A DNA stretch of 64,000 nt from Myxococcales bacterium (GTDB lineage: Bacteria > Myxococcota_A > Bradymonadia > UBA7976 > UBA1532). The notes under the pieces were generated by a model that searched no databases, was not told the origin of the DNA, and saw only the letters and a program-made list of their open reading frames with translations. Location: contig JACKDL010000016.1 of NCBI GenBank assembly GCA_020633555.1, positions 1-64,000 of the forward strand. Direction: 5' to 3'. The position numbers were made by a program, and so were the translations under genes. How positions within the stretch are numbered: position 1 is the first letter of the stretch; each line of letters begins with the position of its first letter. Positions 16,315 through 24,277 of this stretch are shown one piece after another.

Positions 16315-18440
16315 TCCTGACGCTGTGGGTGCTGGCCTTCGCCGCCAGCGCCCACGCCCAGGGCGCCTGGCAGCCGCGGCAGGCCGCCGGCATGAACGTG
16401 CAGGTGTACACACCGGCGGCGGGGCAGGCGGGCGCCCGGGGGCTGCTCATTGCGCTGCACGGGTGCACCCAGTCCGCCGAGGCCATGCGCCAGCGGGCCG
16501 GGCTGGAGCGGGCTGCCGAGGATCAGGGGGTGGTCATCGCCACGCCGGCCGTGCCCAACGGCGGGGTCATCCTGGGCTGTTGGGATTACTACGGCGCCAA
16601 CCACACCCGCCGCACCCGCCACGTGGCCCCTTTGCTGGGCCTGGTGGACGCCCTCTTGGCCGACGGGGCCCTGGGCATCAACCCGGGCAAGGTGTGGATC
16701 GCCGGCCTCTCGTCGGGGGGTGGGCAGGCGGTCATCATGGGCTGTGTGGCGCCCGACGTCTTTGCCGGCGTGGGTGTGGCCGCCGGGCCTGCGGTGGGCA
16801 CCTCGTCCGCCGAGATCGGGCGGGTGGCCACCGACGTGGCCCAGGCCACGCGGGACTGTCGGCAGCTCGCCGGGGGCACCGCCGGCGCCTTCGACACCCA
16901 GCTCTTCGCGGTGGTGGCCGGGCGCAACGACTTCACGGTGGCGCAGGGGTATGCGGCGGTGAACGCGGGGATGGCGGCGGCGCTGTATGGCGCCCAGGGC
17001 CCCGGCGACGCCCCCCTGGCGACGGTGCCCGGGGTGGCCGTCGGCGGCCGGTTGACCGAGTGGCGCGACGCCGCCGGGCCGCGGGTGTGGCGCCTGGAGG
17101 CCGACGGCTTGGGGCACGCGTGGCCGGCGGGGGGCGGCCAGGGGCAGGAGCTGGAGTTCGTGGCGCAGCAGGGCCCCGACTTCGGGCTGTTCCTGGCGCG
17201 CATGTTCACGCAGCACGGCCGCCGCGTGCGCGCCGCGCCCGCCCAGCCGGCGCAGGTCGTGTGGGTGGCCGCCGAGGCCCAGCCGCAGCAGGGCGCCGTT
17301 GCGGTGAGCGGCCAGGTGGCGGGGCCCGCCGCAGATGTGGCGGTGAGCCTGCGCGGGGCGGCGGGGATCCTGGGGCCGCGGGTGGTGGTGCCCGGGGCGG
17401 ATCAGCGCTTCGCCGTGCTGTTCCCCAACGTGGCGCGGGGCACCCCCTGGACGCCCGTGGCGGTGGCCCGGGACGGGGCTGGCGTCGAGTCGGCGGCGGT
17501 CGAGGGGGCGCCGGTGATCCTGCGCGATCCGGCCAACGACCAGCCGCCCTGGGTGCAGCTCGCCGCGGTGGAGAGCGTGAGCGGGTGCGTCGAGGCGCGG
17601 GGCACGAGCGGCGATGACGAGGACGGCGTGCCGGCGGTGGCGCTGGTGGCTCGGGGCGAGGGCGGCGCGGGTCCGCTGGAGGCCCTGGCCACGGTCGGCG
17701 ACGACGGCGGCTGGAGCGCCCGCCTGTGCGGTCTGGGCGCGGGCTGCTGGACCGTGTTCGCGGTGGCCACCGACCGGGCGGGGCTGGCCGCTCGCAGCGC
17801 GCCGCAGGTGGTGGGCGTCGGGGACGGCGGCGCCGTCGAGGTGGTCGAGGCCAACCTGAACGGGCACCTGATGCGCTACGGCACCTACGGGCTGGGCTAC
17901 GGCACCCCCGACATCACCTACGTGGATCTGCTGGCCCGCTACGGCCTGAACGAGGTGTTCCCGCTTTACCTGGGGGTGGACGGCCGCTGGTACCACGATC
18001 CTGCGAACCTGCCCGGGGCCGCCCCGCCGGACTGCGAGGCAGCGCCGGTCGAAGACATGGGGCTGCCGGTGGACCTGGGGGCGCCCGCGGATCTGGGGGC
18101 CGCCGACATGGGGCCCGATCGGGGTCCGGACCCCGATGAGGGCGTGGGCTACGACCCGGCGCCCGCGTCCGACGCCGCGCCACCGGCCGAAGACCTTGGC
18201 CAGGATGGGCGCGCGCCCGATCTGGCCCTTCGCGATCGGGGCGAGCCCGACGCGGCCGCGCCGCGGGACGCCGGGGACCCCGATCAGGCGCCGCCCCGGA
18301 CGGACGCCGGCACGATCCCGCCGGCGGCCGGCGGTGGCGATGTGATCATCGACTGCACCCAGGCCCCGGGCGGCGACGCGCTGCTGTGGTGGGGGTTGTT
18401 GGGCGTGGCCGGCTTGCGCCGCCGACGGAGGCGCGCGTGA
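16311..18440 (+). CDS. PHB-depolymerase-like esterase with sorting tail
   Basis: A secreted esterase of the poly(3-hydroxybutyrate) depolymerase type, about 709 residues. The core shows ARGLLIALHGCTQSAEAMRQ (oxyanion region), the nucleophile elbow GLSSGG, a catalytic-Asp candidate VAGRNDFTVAQ and a catalytic-His candidate GLGHAWPAGGG. Two Ig-like modules follow, then an Asp/Ala/Pro stalk (about residues 575-680). The end is DALLWWGLLGVAGLRRRRRRA, a MYXO-CTERM-type tail that directs surface sorting. There is no ATG before residue 28: a CTG at 16311 overlapping the previous stop (CTGA) gives a good signal peptide (LTLWVLAFAASAHA), GTG 16329 gives a short one, and ATG 16392 gives none. The start is therefore uncertain; the family call is firm. 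Confidence 0.82.
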   Translation: MILTLWVLAFAASAHAQGAWQPRQAAGMNVQVYTPAAGQAGARGLLIALHGCTQSAEAMRQRAGLERAAEDQGVVIATPAVPNGGVILGCWDYYGANHTRRTRHVAPLLGLVDALLADGALGINPGKVWIAGLSSGGGQAVIMGCVAPDVFAGVGVAAGPAVGTSSAEIGRVATDVAQATRDCRQLAGGTAGAFDTQLFAVVAGRNDFTVAQGYAAVNAGMAAALYGAQGPGDAPLATVPGVAVGGRLTEWRDAAGPRVWRLEADGLGHAWPAGGGQGQELEFVAQQGPDFGLFLARMFTQHGRRVRAAPAQPAQVVWVAAEAQPQQGAVAVSGQVAGPAADVAVSLRGAAGILGPRVVVPGADQRFAVLFPNVARGTPWTPVAVARDGAGVESAAVEGAPVILRDPANDQPPWVQLAAVESVSGCVEARGTSGDDEDGVPAVALVARGEGGAGPLEALATVGDDGGWSARLCGLGAGCWTVFAVATDRAGLAARSAPQVVGVGDGGAVEVVEANLNGHLMRYGTYGLGYGTPDITYVDLLARYGLNEVFPLYLGVDGRWYHDPANLPGAAPPDCEAAPVEDMGLPVDLGAPADLGAADMGPDRGPDPDEGVGYDPAPASDAAPPAEDLGQDGRAPDLALRDRGEPDAAAPRDAGDPDQAPPRTDAGTIPPAAGGGDVIIDCTQAPGGDALLWWGLLGVAGLRRRRRRA

Positions 18441-18832
18441 GCGAGCTGGGCTCCATCTACGAGGACGCGGGCGACGAGGCGCCGGGCCCCGACCTGCACA
18501 CGGTGCTCGAGATCCCGCGGGGCGATCTGGGCAAGGCCGTGAAGGTGAAGGTGCCGCTCGCTTTGCCCATGGACGACGGCGAGCTCATCGAGCGGGCCGA
18601 TCGGGCGGGGGAGGGGGACGTGATCACCCTGCAACTGCCCGCCGAGTTGCCCGACGGCGCCACCCTGCGGCTGCGCGGCGAAGGGGGCGTGGTGGACGGC
18701 GGGCCGGGGGGCGATCTCTACCTGCAGATCCGCCTGGTGGACGTGGCGCCGCCCACGCGGCCGGTGGGCGGCTGGCTGGTGGCGGGCCTGGTGATGCTCG
18801 CCGCGGTGGCGGGCTGGGTGCTGACACGCTAG
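18437..18832 (+). CDS. Membrane-anchored orphan DnaJ C-terminal domain protein
   Basis: A 131-residue protein starting at GTG 18437, whose GTGA overlaps the esterase stop. Residues 20-105 resemble the C-terminal substrate-binding domain of DnaJ: TVLEIPRGDLGKAVKVKVPL, then LPDGATLRLRGEGG and GGDLYLQIRLVDV. There is no J-domain, no zinc-finger region and no glycine/phenylalanine linker. The last 21 residues (GWLVAGLVMLAAVAGWVLTR) form a C-terminal membrane helix, so the domain is tail-anchored. Coupling to a secreted esterase with a sorting tail suggests a membrane-attached holdase for it, which is inference. Confidence 0.7.
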   Translation: MSELGSIYEDAGDEAPGPDLHTVLEIPRGDLGKAVKVKVPLALPMDDGELIERADRAGEGDVITLQLPAELPDGATLRLRGEGGVVDGGPGGDLYLQIRLVDVAPPTRPVGGWLVAGLVMLAAVAGWVLTR

Positions 18833-18868
18833 AACCGGCGGCGGACCCCTCGACCAGCCGGAGCTCCC

Positions 18869-20233
18869 ATGCGCGTCGCGCCCCTCACCGTCCTGACCCT
18901 GGCCCTGGCGGGCGTGGCCCAGCTTGGCTGCGGCCCCTGCCAGCAGATCGCCGCCCACCGCGACGCCTTCCAGCAGCGCACGTCGCCCGTGGGCGACCAG
19001 CCCCACCTGGCGGTGGCGATCCCGCGCAAGCTGGTGGACGACGCCATCCAGAAGGGCCTGGCGCGCATCCGCCCGAAGGAGCTGGACATCCCCGGGCTCG
19101 GGCAGATCGCTCGCTATGTCGACAAGCTGAAGCTGTCGCCCAAGCGCATCGGCATCGAGCGGGCCCAGGCCGAGGGCCAGTACCGCGTGGCGCTGGACCT
19201 GGACGTGGGCTTCGGCAACAGCTCGCTGTTCACCATGAGCCTGGGCACCGAGACGGCGCCGGTGAGCGACGCGAAGAAGGGCACCGTGGCCCTGTCGGTG
19301 CGCGCCGACATGCTCGAGTCGGTGACCCCCAGCATCCCGGACAGCGCGGTGGCGCGGCTGACCAACGCCATGCTGAGCAAGCTGCCCGCCCCGGTGAAGC
19401 TCATCGTGCCCCGGGCCGAGGTGGATCGCCTGTCGCGCACGGCCATCGGCTGGCTGAGCCAGAACGCGGTGCGCCTGCTGCGCGACCAGGTGCTGACGCC
19501 CATGGGCGAGCTGGCCAGCTTCAAGTTCCAGATGCCCGATCTGCCGCTGGCGGCCCTGGAGCTGGTGAGCGACGACGGGGCCTTCCAGATCCTGGCCCGC
19601 ACCACTCTGCCCGTGCAGCGAGGCCTGCCGAAGGCGGCGCTCAGCGACAGCGCCAAGACGGCCCGCTCCACCCAGAGCGACGACATCCAGGTGCGGCTGG
19701 CCACGGGCGCGGTGGTGGAGCTGGCCAACTGGGCCATGAGCCGCGGTGACCTGCCCAACGCCTTCAACATGGACGGCAAGCCCGAGCAGGGCGGCAGCTT
19801 CAGCGCCGGCCTGGAGTGGGTGGGCGGCGAGCGGCCGCTGAAGATCAACGCCTGGAGCGCTCAGGGCACCTGCATCCGCGCCCGCATCGGCGCCAACCCG
19901 CTGGTGGCGTTGAAGGAGGGCAAGCTGGATCTGGGCGTGGCCGGGGTGCAGCTCGAGGAGCTGGACGGCCCGCCGCTGTTCAAGCAGGCCACCCAGTGGG
20001 CCACCAACCTGTGGGACGAGGCCGCCGGCACCAGCAAGACCCGCATCAGCACGGCGAAGTTCGGCCTGGCGGGCGGCAAGGAAGGCGGCATGGACGTCAC
20101 CCGCGTGAACCTGGAGGGCGACGCCCTGGTGTTCTCGCTGGGCTCGGCGCCGAAGGCCACCACCACCCGCACGAAGAAGCGCACCAGCCAGCGCTGGGCG
20201 CCGGTCAGCACCCGCGGGCGCTGCGGGGACTGA
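18869..20233 (+). CDS. Lipoprotein of unknown family
   Basis: A 454-residue lipoprotein; the signal ends AQLGC (Cys21), and CGPC follows directly. The body alternates amphipathic helices (KLVDDAIQKGLARIR, SAVARLTNAMLSKLP) with long beta stretches (QYRVALDLDVGFGNSSLFTM, QVRLATGAVVELANWAM), a pattern reminiscent of tubular lipid-binding (TULIP-type) domains, but no diagnostic motif is present. The C-terminus is a basic tail (TTTRTKKRTSQRW). It starts 36 bases after the DnaJ-like gene in the same direction and is followed by a hairpin. I do not assign a function. Confidence 0.7.
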   Translation: MRVAPLTVLTLALAGVAQLGCGPCQQIAAHRDAFQQRTSPVGDQPHLAVAIPRKLVDDAIQKGLARIRPKELDIPGLGQIARYVDKLKLSPKRIGIERAQAEGQYRVALDLDVGFGNSSLFTMSLGTETAPVSDAKKGTVALSVRADMLESVTPSIPDSAVARLTNAMLSKLPAPVKLIVPRAEVDRLSRTAIGWLSQNAVRLLRDQVLTPMGELASFKFQMPDLPLAALELVSDDGAFQILARTTLPVQRGLPKAALSDSAKTARSTQSDDIQVRLATGAVVELANWAMSRGDLPNAFNMDGKPEQGGSFSAGLEWVGGERPLKINAWSAQGTCIRARIGANPLVALKEGKLDLGVAGVQLEELDGPPLFKQATQWATNLWDEAAGTSKTRISTAKFGLAGGKEGGMDVTRVNLEGDALVFSLGSAPKATTTRTKKRTSQRWAPVSTRGRCGD

Positions 20234-20263
20234 CCGCCGGACCCAACGGGCCGGGGCCGGCGG
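20234..20263. terminator. Bidirectional hairpin
   Basis: CCGCCGG (20234-20240) pairs with CCGGCGG (20257-20263) across a 16-base loop that can itself fold. It lies exactly between the convergent lipoprotein and MORN-like genes. No T-run is present. Confidence 0.42.
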
Positions 20264-20265
20264 GC

Positions 20266-20934
20266 TCAGTCGGGGATCCGCCGCCCGTGCACCCAGCGGC
20301 TGCTGGCCAGCAGGTCGCCGCGCTCGTCGAAACGCTCCCAGGTCAGGTGCTTGTCGCCCGCCCAGTACTCGCCCCGCTCGGCCACGCGGCCGTTGCGGTG
20401 CCAGGTGCGATAGGGCCCGTGGCGCTTGCCCTCGGCGTAGTCACACATCAGCGAGGTCTGGCCGTCGATGAACCACTCGGTCCAGCGCCCGTGGGGCCGG
20501 CCCATGACGTAGGTGGCCTCGCGGTGTTTCTGGCGCGCCTTGTCGGGCCGCCACCACACCCACAGGCCGTCGCGGCGGCCGCCCACGAAGCGGCCCTCGC
20601 TCTCGATCTGGCCCGTCTCGAACCAGGTGACGAAGCGCCCCTCCTCCAGGCCGTCCTTGAACTTGCCCAGGCGGCGCTGGCGGCCGTTGGGGTGCCACAG
20701 GATCCACTCGCCCACCTGCTCGCCGTCGACGAACACGCCCTGCCGGCGCAGCTTGGGCTCGGCCTGTGGATCTTCGCGGGGCCACCACTCGCTGTAGGGG
20801 CCGTCGCGCAGCCCGCTGGCCTGCTCCACGACCCACACGGCGGCGCCCTCGGGTGGAGGGGCGCCGGCCAGGGCGTGCCCCGGCGGCACCTGGCTGCCGT
20901 AGAGCCACCACCCATCCACCACGGCGTGCGGCAA
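20266..20934 (-). CDS. MORN-repeat-like (YwqK-type) protein
   Basis: A 222-residue protein built of short beta units with the MORN pattern GxxxGxWxxWxxNG: DGPYSEWWP, VGEWILWHPNGRQR, EGRFVTWFETGQIESEG, RDGLWVWWRPD, HGRWTEWFIDGQT and HGPYRTWHRNGRVAERGEYW. Such strips form a flat beta-meander used for binding. The longest frame reaches 21033 but would overlap the neighbouring oxidoreductase gene. A TTG at 20934 with GGGGAGG seven bases upstream is the likely start. No signal peptide is seen, so it may be cytoplasmic. Function unknown. Confidence 0.75.
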   Translation of the reverse strand: MPHAVVDGWWLYGSQVPPGHALAGAPPPEGAAVWVVEQASGLRDGPYSEWWPREDPQAEPKLRRQGVFVDGEQVGEWILWHPNGRQRRLGKFKDGLEEGRFVTWFETGQIESEGRFVGGRRDGLWVWWRPDKARQKHREATYVMGRPHGRWTEWFIDGQTSLMCDYAEGKRHGPYRTWHRNGRVAERGEYWAGDKHLTWERFDERGDLLASSRWVHGRRIPD

Positions 20935-20941
20935 GACCGGA

Positions 20942-20948
20942 CCTCCCC
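20942..20948 (-). promoter_or_regulatory. Ribosome binding site deciding a TTG start
   Basis: GGGGAGG on the minus strand lies seven bases before TTG 20934 of the MORN-like gene. No ATG or GTG in the longer frame has a comparable site. Confidence 0.55.
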
Positions 20949-20995
20949 TCGTCGGACCGGCACAGTCTGGGCCCTGGCGCCCGCCGCCGTAAAGG

Positions 20996-21994
20996 TCAGC
21001 GCACGATGAGGGTCTTGGCGCCGTTCGGCCCATGGGCGAAGGCCGCCAGGGCGTCGGCGACCTTATCCAGCGGGTAGCTGCGCTCGACCACGGGGCGCAG
21101 CCGCCCGTCGGCGAGCCAGCCGGCCAGGGTGTGCAGATCGGCAGCGTCGGCCCGCTGGTTGAAGAAGCCGAGGTTGCGCCAGAACAGGCGCGCCACCACC
21201 AGCTTCAGCAGGAAGCGCAGGTTGCCCACGGTCGAGACGTAGCGCCCGCCGTCCTGGAGCAGCCGCCGGCAGGCCCGCAGGGGCTGGCTGCCGGCCACGT
21301 CCAGGATCAGGTCGTAGCGGGCGTCGGTGGCCGTGAAGTCCTGGCGGGTGTAGTCCACCACCACGTCGGCGCCCAGGGCCCGGGCCTGGGCCACGTTGCG
21401 GGCGCTGACCACGGCGGTCACGTGAGCGCCCAGCGCCTTGGCCACCTGCAGGGCCAGGTGGCCCACCCCGCCCGAGGCGCCGTTGATGAGCACCCGCTCA
21501 CCCGCCCGCAAACGGCCATGGTCGCGCAGCCCCTGCAGCGCGGTCATGCCGGCCAGCGGGACGGCGCCAGCGGCGGCGAAGGGCACCCCGTCGGGCAGGT
21601 GCGCCAGCGCCTTGGCCGGCACGGTGGCCAGCTCGGCCCAGGCCCCCTCGCTCTGGCCAAACACCCGGTCGCCGGGCGCGAAGTCGGTGACCCCGGGGCC
21701 CACGGCCGCCACCACGCCCGCCACGTCGATGCCCAGCAGGCGCCGCTTGGGGCGCCGCAGCCCGAACACCAGCCGGACGAGCCAGGGTCGGCCGGTGAGC
21801 ATGACCTGGTCCCCGTAGTTCACCGACGAGGCGTGGACGGCCACCAACACCTCCCCCTCGTGGGGCTTGGGGCGGGCGGTGGGGGCCAGGATCACCACCG
21901 AGGCGTCGCCGTAGATCGGGTGGTGGGCGGCCACCATCGAGGGGCGGGTCGTGCTGGATGCGGCGGCAGGGGCGGCGGCGGATTGGAGCGACAT
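20996..21994 (-). CDS. Quinone-oxidoreductase-like MDR enzyme
   Basis: A 332-residue NAD(P)-dependent reductase of the medium-chain dehydrogenase/reductase superfamily, zinc-free type. The N-terminal GroES-like domain shows VLVAVHASSVNYGDQVML and GIDVAGVVAAVGPGV. The Rossmann fold carries VLINGASGGVGHLALQVAKA, the AxxGxxG-type dinucleotide motif of quinone reductases. ATG 21994 has GGAGG six bases upstream; the longer frame reaches into the divergent LysR gene. It probably reduces quinones or enones. Regulation by the divergent LysR-type gene, 92 bases away, is likely from the arrangement. Confidence 0.9.
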   Translation of the reverse strand: MSLQSAAAPAAASSTTRPSMVAAHHPIYGDASVVILAPTARPKPHEGEVLVAVHASSVNYGDQVMLTGRPWLVRLVFGLRRPKRRLLGIDVAGVVAAVGPGVTDFAPGDRVFGQSEGAWAELATVPAKALAHLPDGVPFAAAGAVPLAGMTALQGLRDHGRLRAGERVLINGASGGVGHLALQVAKALGAHVTAVVSARNVAQARALGADVVVDYTRQDFTATDARYDLILDVAGSQPLRACRRLLQDGGRYVSTVGNLRFLLKLVVARLFWRNLGFFNQRADAADLHTLAGWLADGRLRPVVERSYPLDKVADALAAFAHGPNGAKTLIVR

Positions 21995-22070
21995 GGGAAC
22001 CTCCGGGCTGGGTGGTTCCACTGTGTCTGTGCGCTGTCGTTCACCCAATGCTCGATGTCGCTCACTGCGT

Positions 22071-22084
22071 GTGCAAGGATGCAC
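22071..22084. promoter_or_regulatory. Candidate LysR operator palindrome
   Basis: GTGCA-AGGA-TGCAC is a perfect inverted repeat in the divergent MDR/LysR gap. It covers the AAGGA ribosome binding site (22075-22079) of the LysR gene. A regulator bound here could repress its own synthesis, as is usual for the family. Confidence 0.42.
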
Positions 22085-22086
22085 GG

Positions 22087-22959
22087 GTGAACTGGGACGA
22101 CCTGCAGATCGTGCTCGCGCTGGCCCGAGCCGGCAGCCTGAGCGGCGCCGCCAAGGCGCTGCGCGTCACGCACACCACGGTGGGGCGCCGACTGCGGCAG
22201 CTCGAGGAGGGGCTGGGCGTGCGCCTGTTCGACCAGACCCCCGACGGCTTCGTGGCCACCGCCGCGGGGCAGGACATGCGGGCCGTGGCCGAGGCCGTCG
22301 AGGGCCAGGTGCTGGCCCTGGAAGGGCGGGTGCAGGGGCGCGACGTGCGCCTCCAGGGCCCGCTGCGGGTGAGCACCATGGACCTGCTGGCGCGACGCTA
22401 CGTGGGCCAGCTCCAGGGCTTCCTGACGCGGTACCCGGGGGTCGCCCTGACGCTCACCACCACCGACGACGAGGTGTCGCTGACCCGGCGCCACGCCGAC
22501 GTGGCCCTGCGGCTGACCAACAGCCCGCCGCCCTATGCCATTGGCCGCCGCGTGGACGAGGTGGCTTTCGCCGCCTACGGCCGCCGCGACCTGGTGGCCG
22601 CCCACGGCGGGCCCGACGCGCCCTGGGCGGCGCTGCCCTGGCTGAGCTGGGACGAGCGCGGCCCCGCGGCGCAGTGGCTCGACGGCTGGCTGGCGCAGAA
22701 CGCCCCGGGGGCCCGCGTGGCGCTGCGCATCGACCTGAACTCGGCCGGCATCGTCCACGCGGTGCAGGCCGGCCTGGGGGTGCACTTCCTGCCCCTGCAC
22801 GAGGGCGACGCGCAGCCCGATCTGGTGCGGGTGGGCCGCGTGCTCGACGAGTTCACCCGCGGCGTCTGGCTGCTGACCCTGGATGAGCTGCGCCACACCC
22901 CCCGGGTGCGCGCGTTCATGGACCACATGGCCGAGACGATCGCCGCGGAGACGCCCTGA
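22087..22959 (+). CDS. LysR-family transcriptional regulator
   Basis: A 290-residue regulator. GTG 22087 is chosen because AAGGA lies seven bases upstream and the protein then starts VNWDDLQIVLALARAGSL, the standard LysR beginning; ATG 22048 would add 13 atypical residues. The helix-turn-helix is SLSGAAKALRVTHTTVGRRLRQLEEGLGVRLF. The effector-binding half has LRVSTMDLLARRYVGQL and the late ALRIDLNSAGIVHAVQAGLG. It is divergent from the quinone-oxidoreductase-like gene, which it probably controls in response to an unknown electrophile or quinone (inference from arrangement). Two bases separate its stop from the next gene. Confidence 0.92.
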   Translation: MNWDDLQIVLALARAGSLSGAAKALRVTHTTVGRRLRQLEEGLGVRLFDQTPDGFVATAAGQDMRAVAEAVEGQVLALEGRVQGRDVRLQGPLRVSTMDLLARRYVGQLQGFLTRYPGVALTLTTTDDEVSLTRRHADVALRLTNSPPPYAIGRRVDEVAFAAYGRRDLVAAHGGPDAPWAALPWLSWDERGPAAQWLDGWLAQNAPGARVALRIDLNSAGIVHAVQAGLGVHFLPLHEGDAQPDLVRVGRVLDEFTRGVWLLTLDELRHTPRVRAFMDHMAETIAAETP

Positions 22960-22961
22960 GC

Positions 22962-24266
22962 ATGGCCCGACTTGCCCCCGATCCGCCTGCCGCGCGCGCG
23001 CTGGCGCTCTACCTGGCCGCCGTGGCGGCAGTGTTCGCCGCGCTGGGCTGGGCGGTGGCCGCGCACCAGGGCGAGCTGCTGGACGCCGCCCTGCGCTTCG
23101 TACTGCCCGAGGGCTGGGTGCCCACCGCGCAGGTGTTCGCTCAGGGCTACGTGCGCGATCACCTGCCCGCGGTGATCAACCTGTGGGTCAGCCTGATCGC
23201 GGTGGTGGTGCCGGCGGTGACCTTCCCGCTGAAGGAGATCGCGTCGGCGCGCTACGAGCGCAGCGCCCGGGCCGGAACGGCCGGGTGGACGCCGCCCCCG
23301 CCGCAGCCGCCGCTGATGAAGCAGGTGGTCGAAGAGGCGCTGCTGTTGGTGGTGTTCCTGGCCCTGGCGCTGGGGGCCCTGCGGGTGAGCGTCACCCCCG
23401 GGCTGGCCAAGGTGGGCGGCGCCCTGACCTGGGCGGTGCTCAGCGTGAGCTTCGCCGTGGACTTCCTGGGGCCCACCCTGGTGCGCCACCACGTCTCGCC
23501 CACCGACGTCTACCGCACCCTGGGGCTGCGCCGGCCCCTGCACAGCCTGGTGTTCGGCGCGGTGTGGGCGCTGCCCATCTGGGGCATGGGCAAGGCGCTG
23601 CCCCACCTGTCGCCCACCGTGGGCTTTGCGGCCCTGGCGGCGGTCAACCTGGGGGTGTTCGCGGGGGCCCTGCTGTCGGGCACCCTGGCCGGCAGCCGCA
23701 TGGTGTCCGCCGCGAAGGCGCTGCGCCCCAGCCGGTTCAAGGGGCTGGGCTGGGCGGCCTTGCTGGGGCTGCTGCTGTACAACGGGGCCTACTTCGGCGG
23801 GGCGGTGCGGGCGGCCTGGCACGCCACGCCCGTGCTGAAGTGCACCTGGCGGCCGGTGCTGTCGTCGGTGGACTGGGCGCTGCCCGGGCTGACCGATCCC
23901 AGCCTGCGGCTGCGCTTCGACGTCGAGATCCACAACCCCACCGGGCGCACTGCGCAGGTCGGGGACAACACGGTCACCCTGTACCACAAAGGCGAGGCCG
24001 TCACGGCCACCCGCATCCCGCCCTTCGAGGTGGCTCCGGGCGCGCGGGTCACCCGGCCCATCGCGCTGGCGGTCCGTCCCCAGGCCGGGCTGCTGGGCAA
24101 GGCGGTGAAGTTCGCCGCCGCCGCCCGGCGCGACGGCCTGTGGTCGGCCACCAAGGCGAACGCGGCCAGCCTGGCCGACAAGACGGCCTATCGGGTGGAG
24201 CTGGCCCTGCCGTTGCCCACGGGGCGCTTGGTGCTGCCCCTGTATGACGGCACGGGCAAACCCTGA
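22962..24266 (+). CDS. Membrane protein with LEA14/WHy-like domain
   Basis: A 434-residue protein. Residues 1-300 hold about seven hydrophobic segments (for example YLAAVAAVFAALGWAVA, VINLWVSLIAVVVPAVTFPL, LLLVVFLALALGALRV). The C-terminal part (about 315-410) matches the water-stress/LEA type-2 beta sandwich: LRLRFDVEIHNPTGRTAQVG, then IPPFEVAPGARVTRPIALAV. Such domains bind ligands or protect membranes; their place in a bacterial membrane protein is not well characterised. It follows the LysR gene by two bases and may share its transcript. The stop lies in a perfect palindrome shared with the opposing gene. Confidence 0.72.
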   Translation: MARLAPDPPAARALALYLAAVAAVFAALGWAVAAHQGELLDAALRFVLPEGWVPTAQVFAQGYVRDHLPAVINLWVSLIAVVVPAVTFPLKEIASARYERSARAGTAGWTPPPPQPPLMKQVVEEALLLVVFLALALGALRVSVTPGLAKVGGALTWAVLSVSFAVDFLGPTLVRHHVSPTDVYRTLGLRRPLHSLVFGAVWALPIWGMGKALPHLSPTVGFAALAAVNLGVFAGALLSGTLAGSRMVSAAKALRPSRFKGLGWAALLGLLLYNGAYFGGAVRAAWHATPVLKCTWRPVLSSVDWALPGLTDPSLRLRFDVEIHNPTGRTAQVGDNTVTLYHKGEAVTATRIPPFEVAPGARVTRPIALAVRPQAGLLGKAVKFAAAARRDGLWSATKANAASLADKTAYRVELALPLPTGRLVLPLYDGTGKP

Positions 24267-24277
24267 GCCGCGGCTCA
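24264..24277. terminator. Palindrome carrying both convergent stop codons
   Basis: TGAGCCGCGGCTCA is a perfect 14-base palindrome. Its left TGA is the stop of the plus-strand LEA-like gene and its right TCA is the stop of the minus-strand gene. It could form a short hairpin in either transcript. Confidence 0.4.

Noticed and set aside
18826..18836. GCTAGAAC as a -10 box for the lipoprotein at 18869
   Set aside because: It contains the stop codon of the preceding gene and has no -35 partner; co-transcription is simpler.
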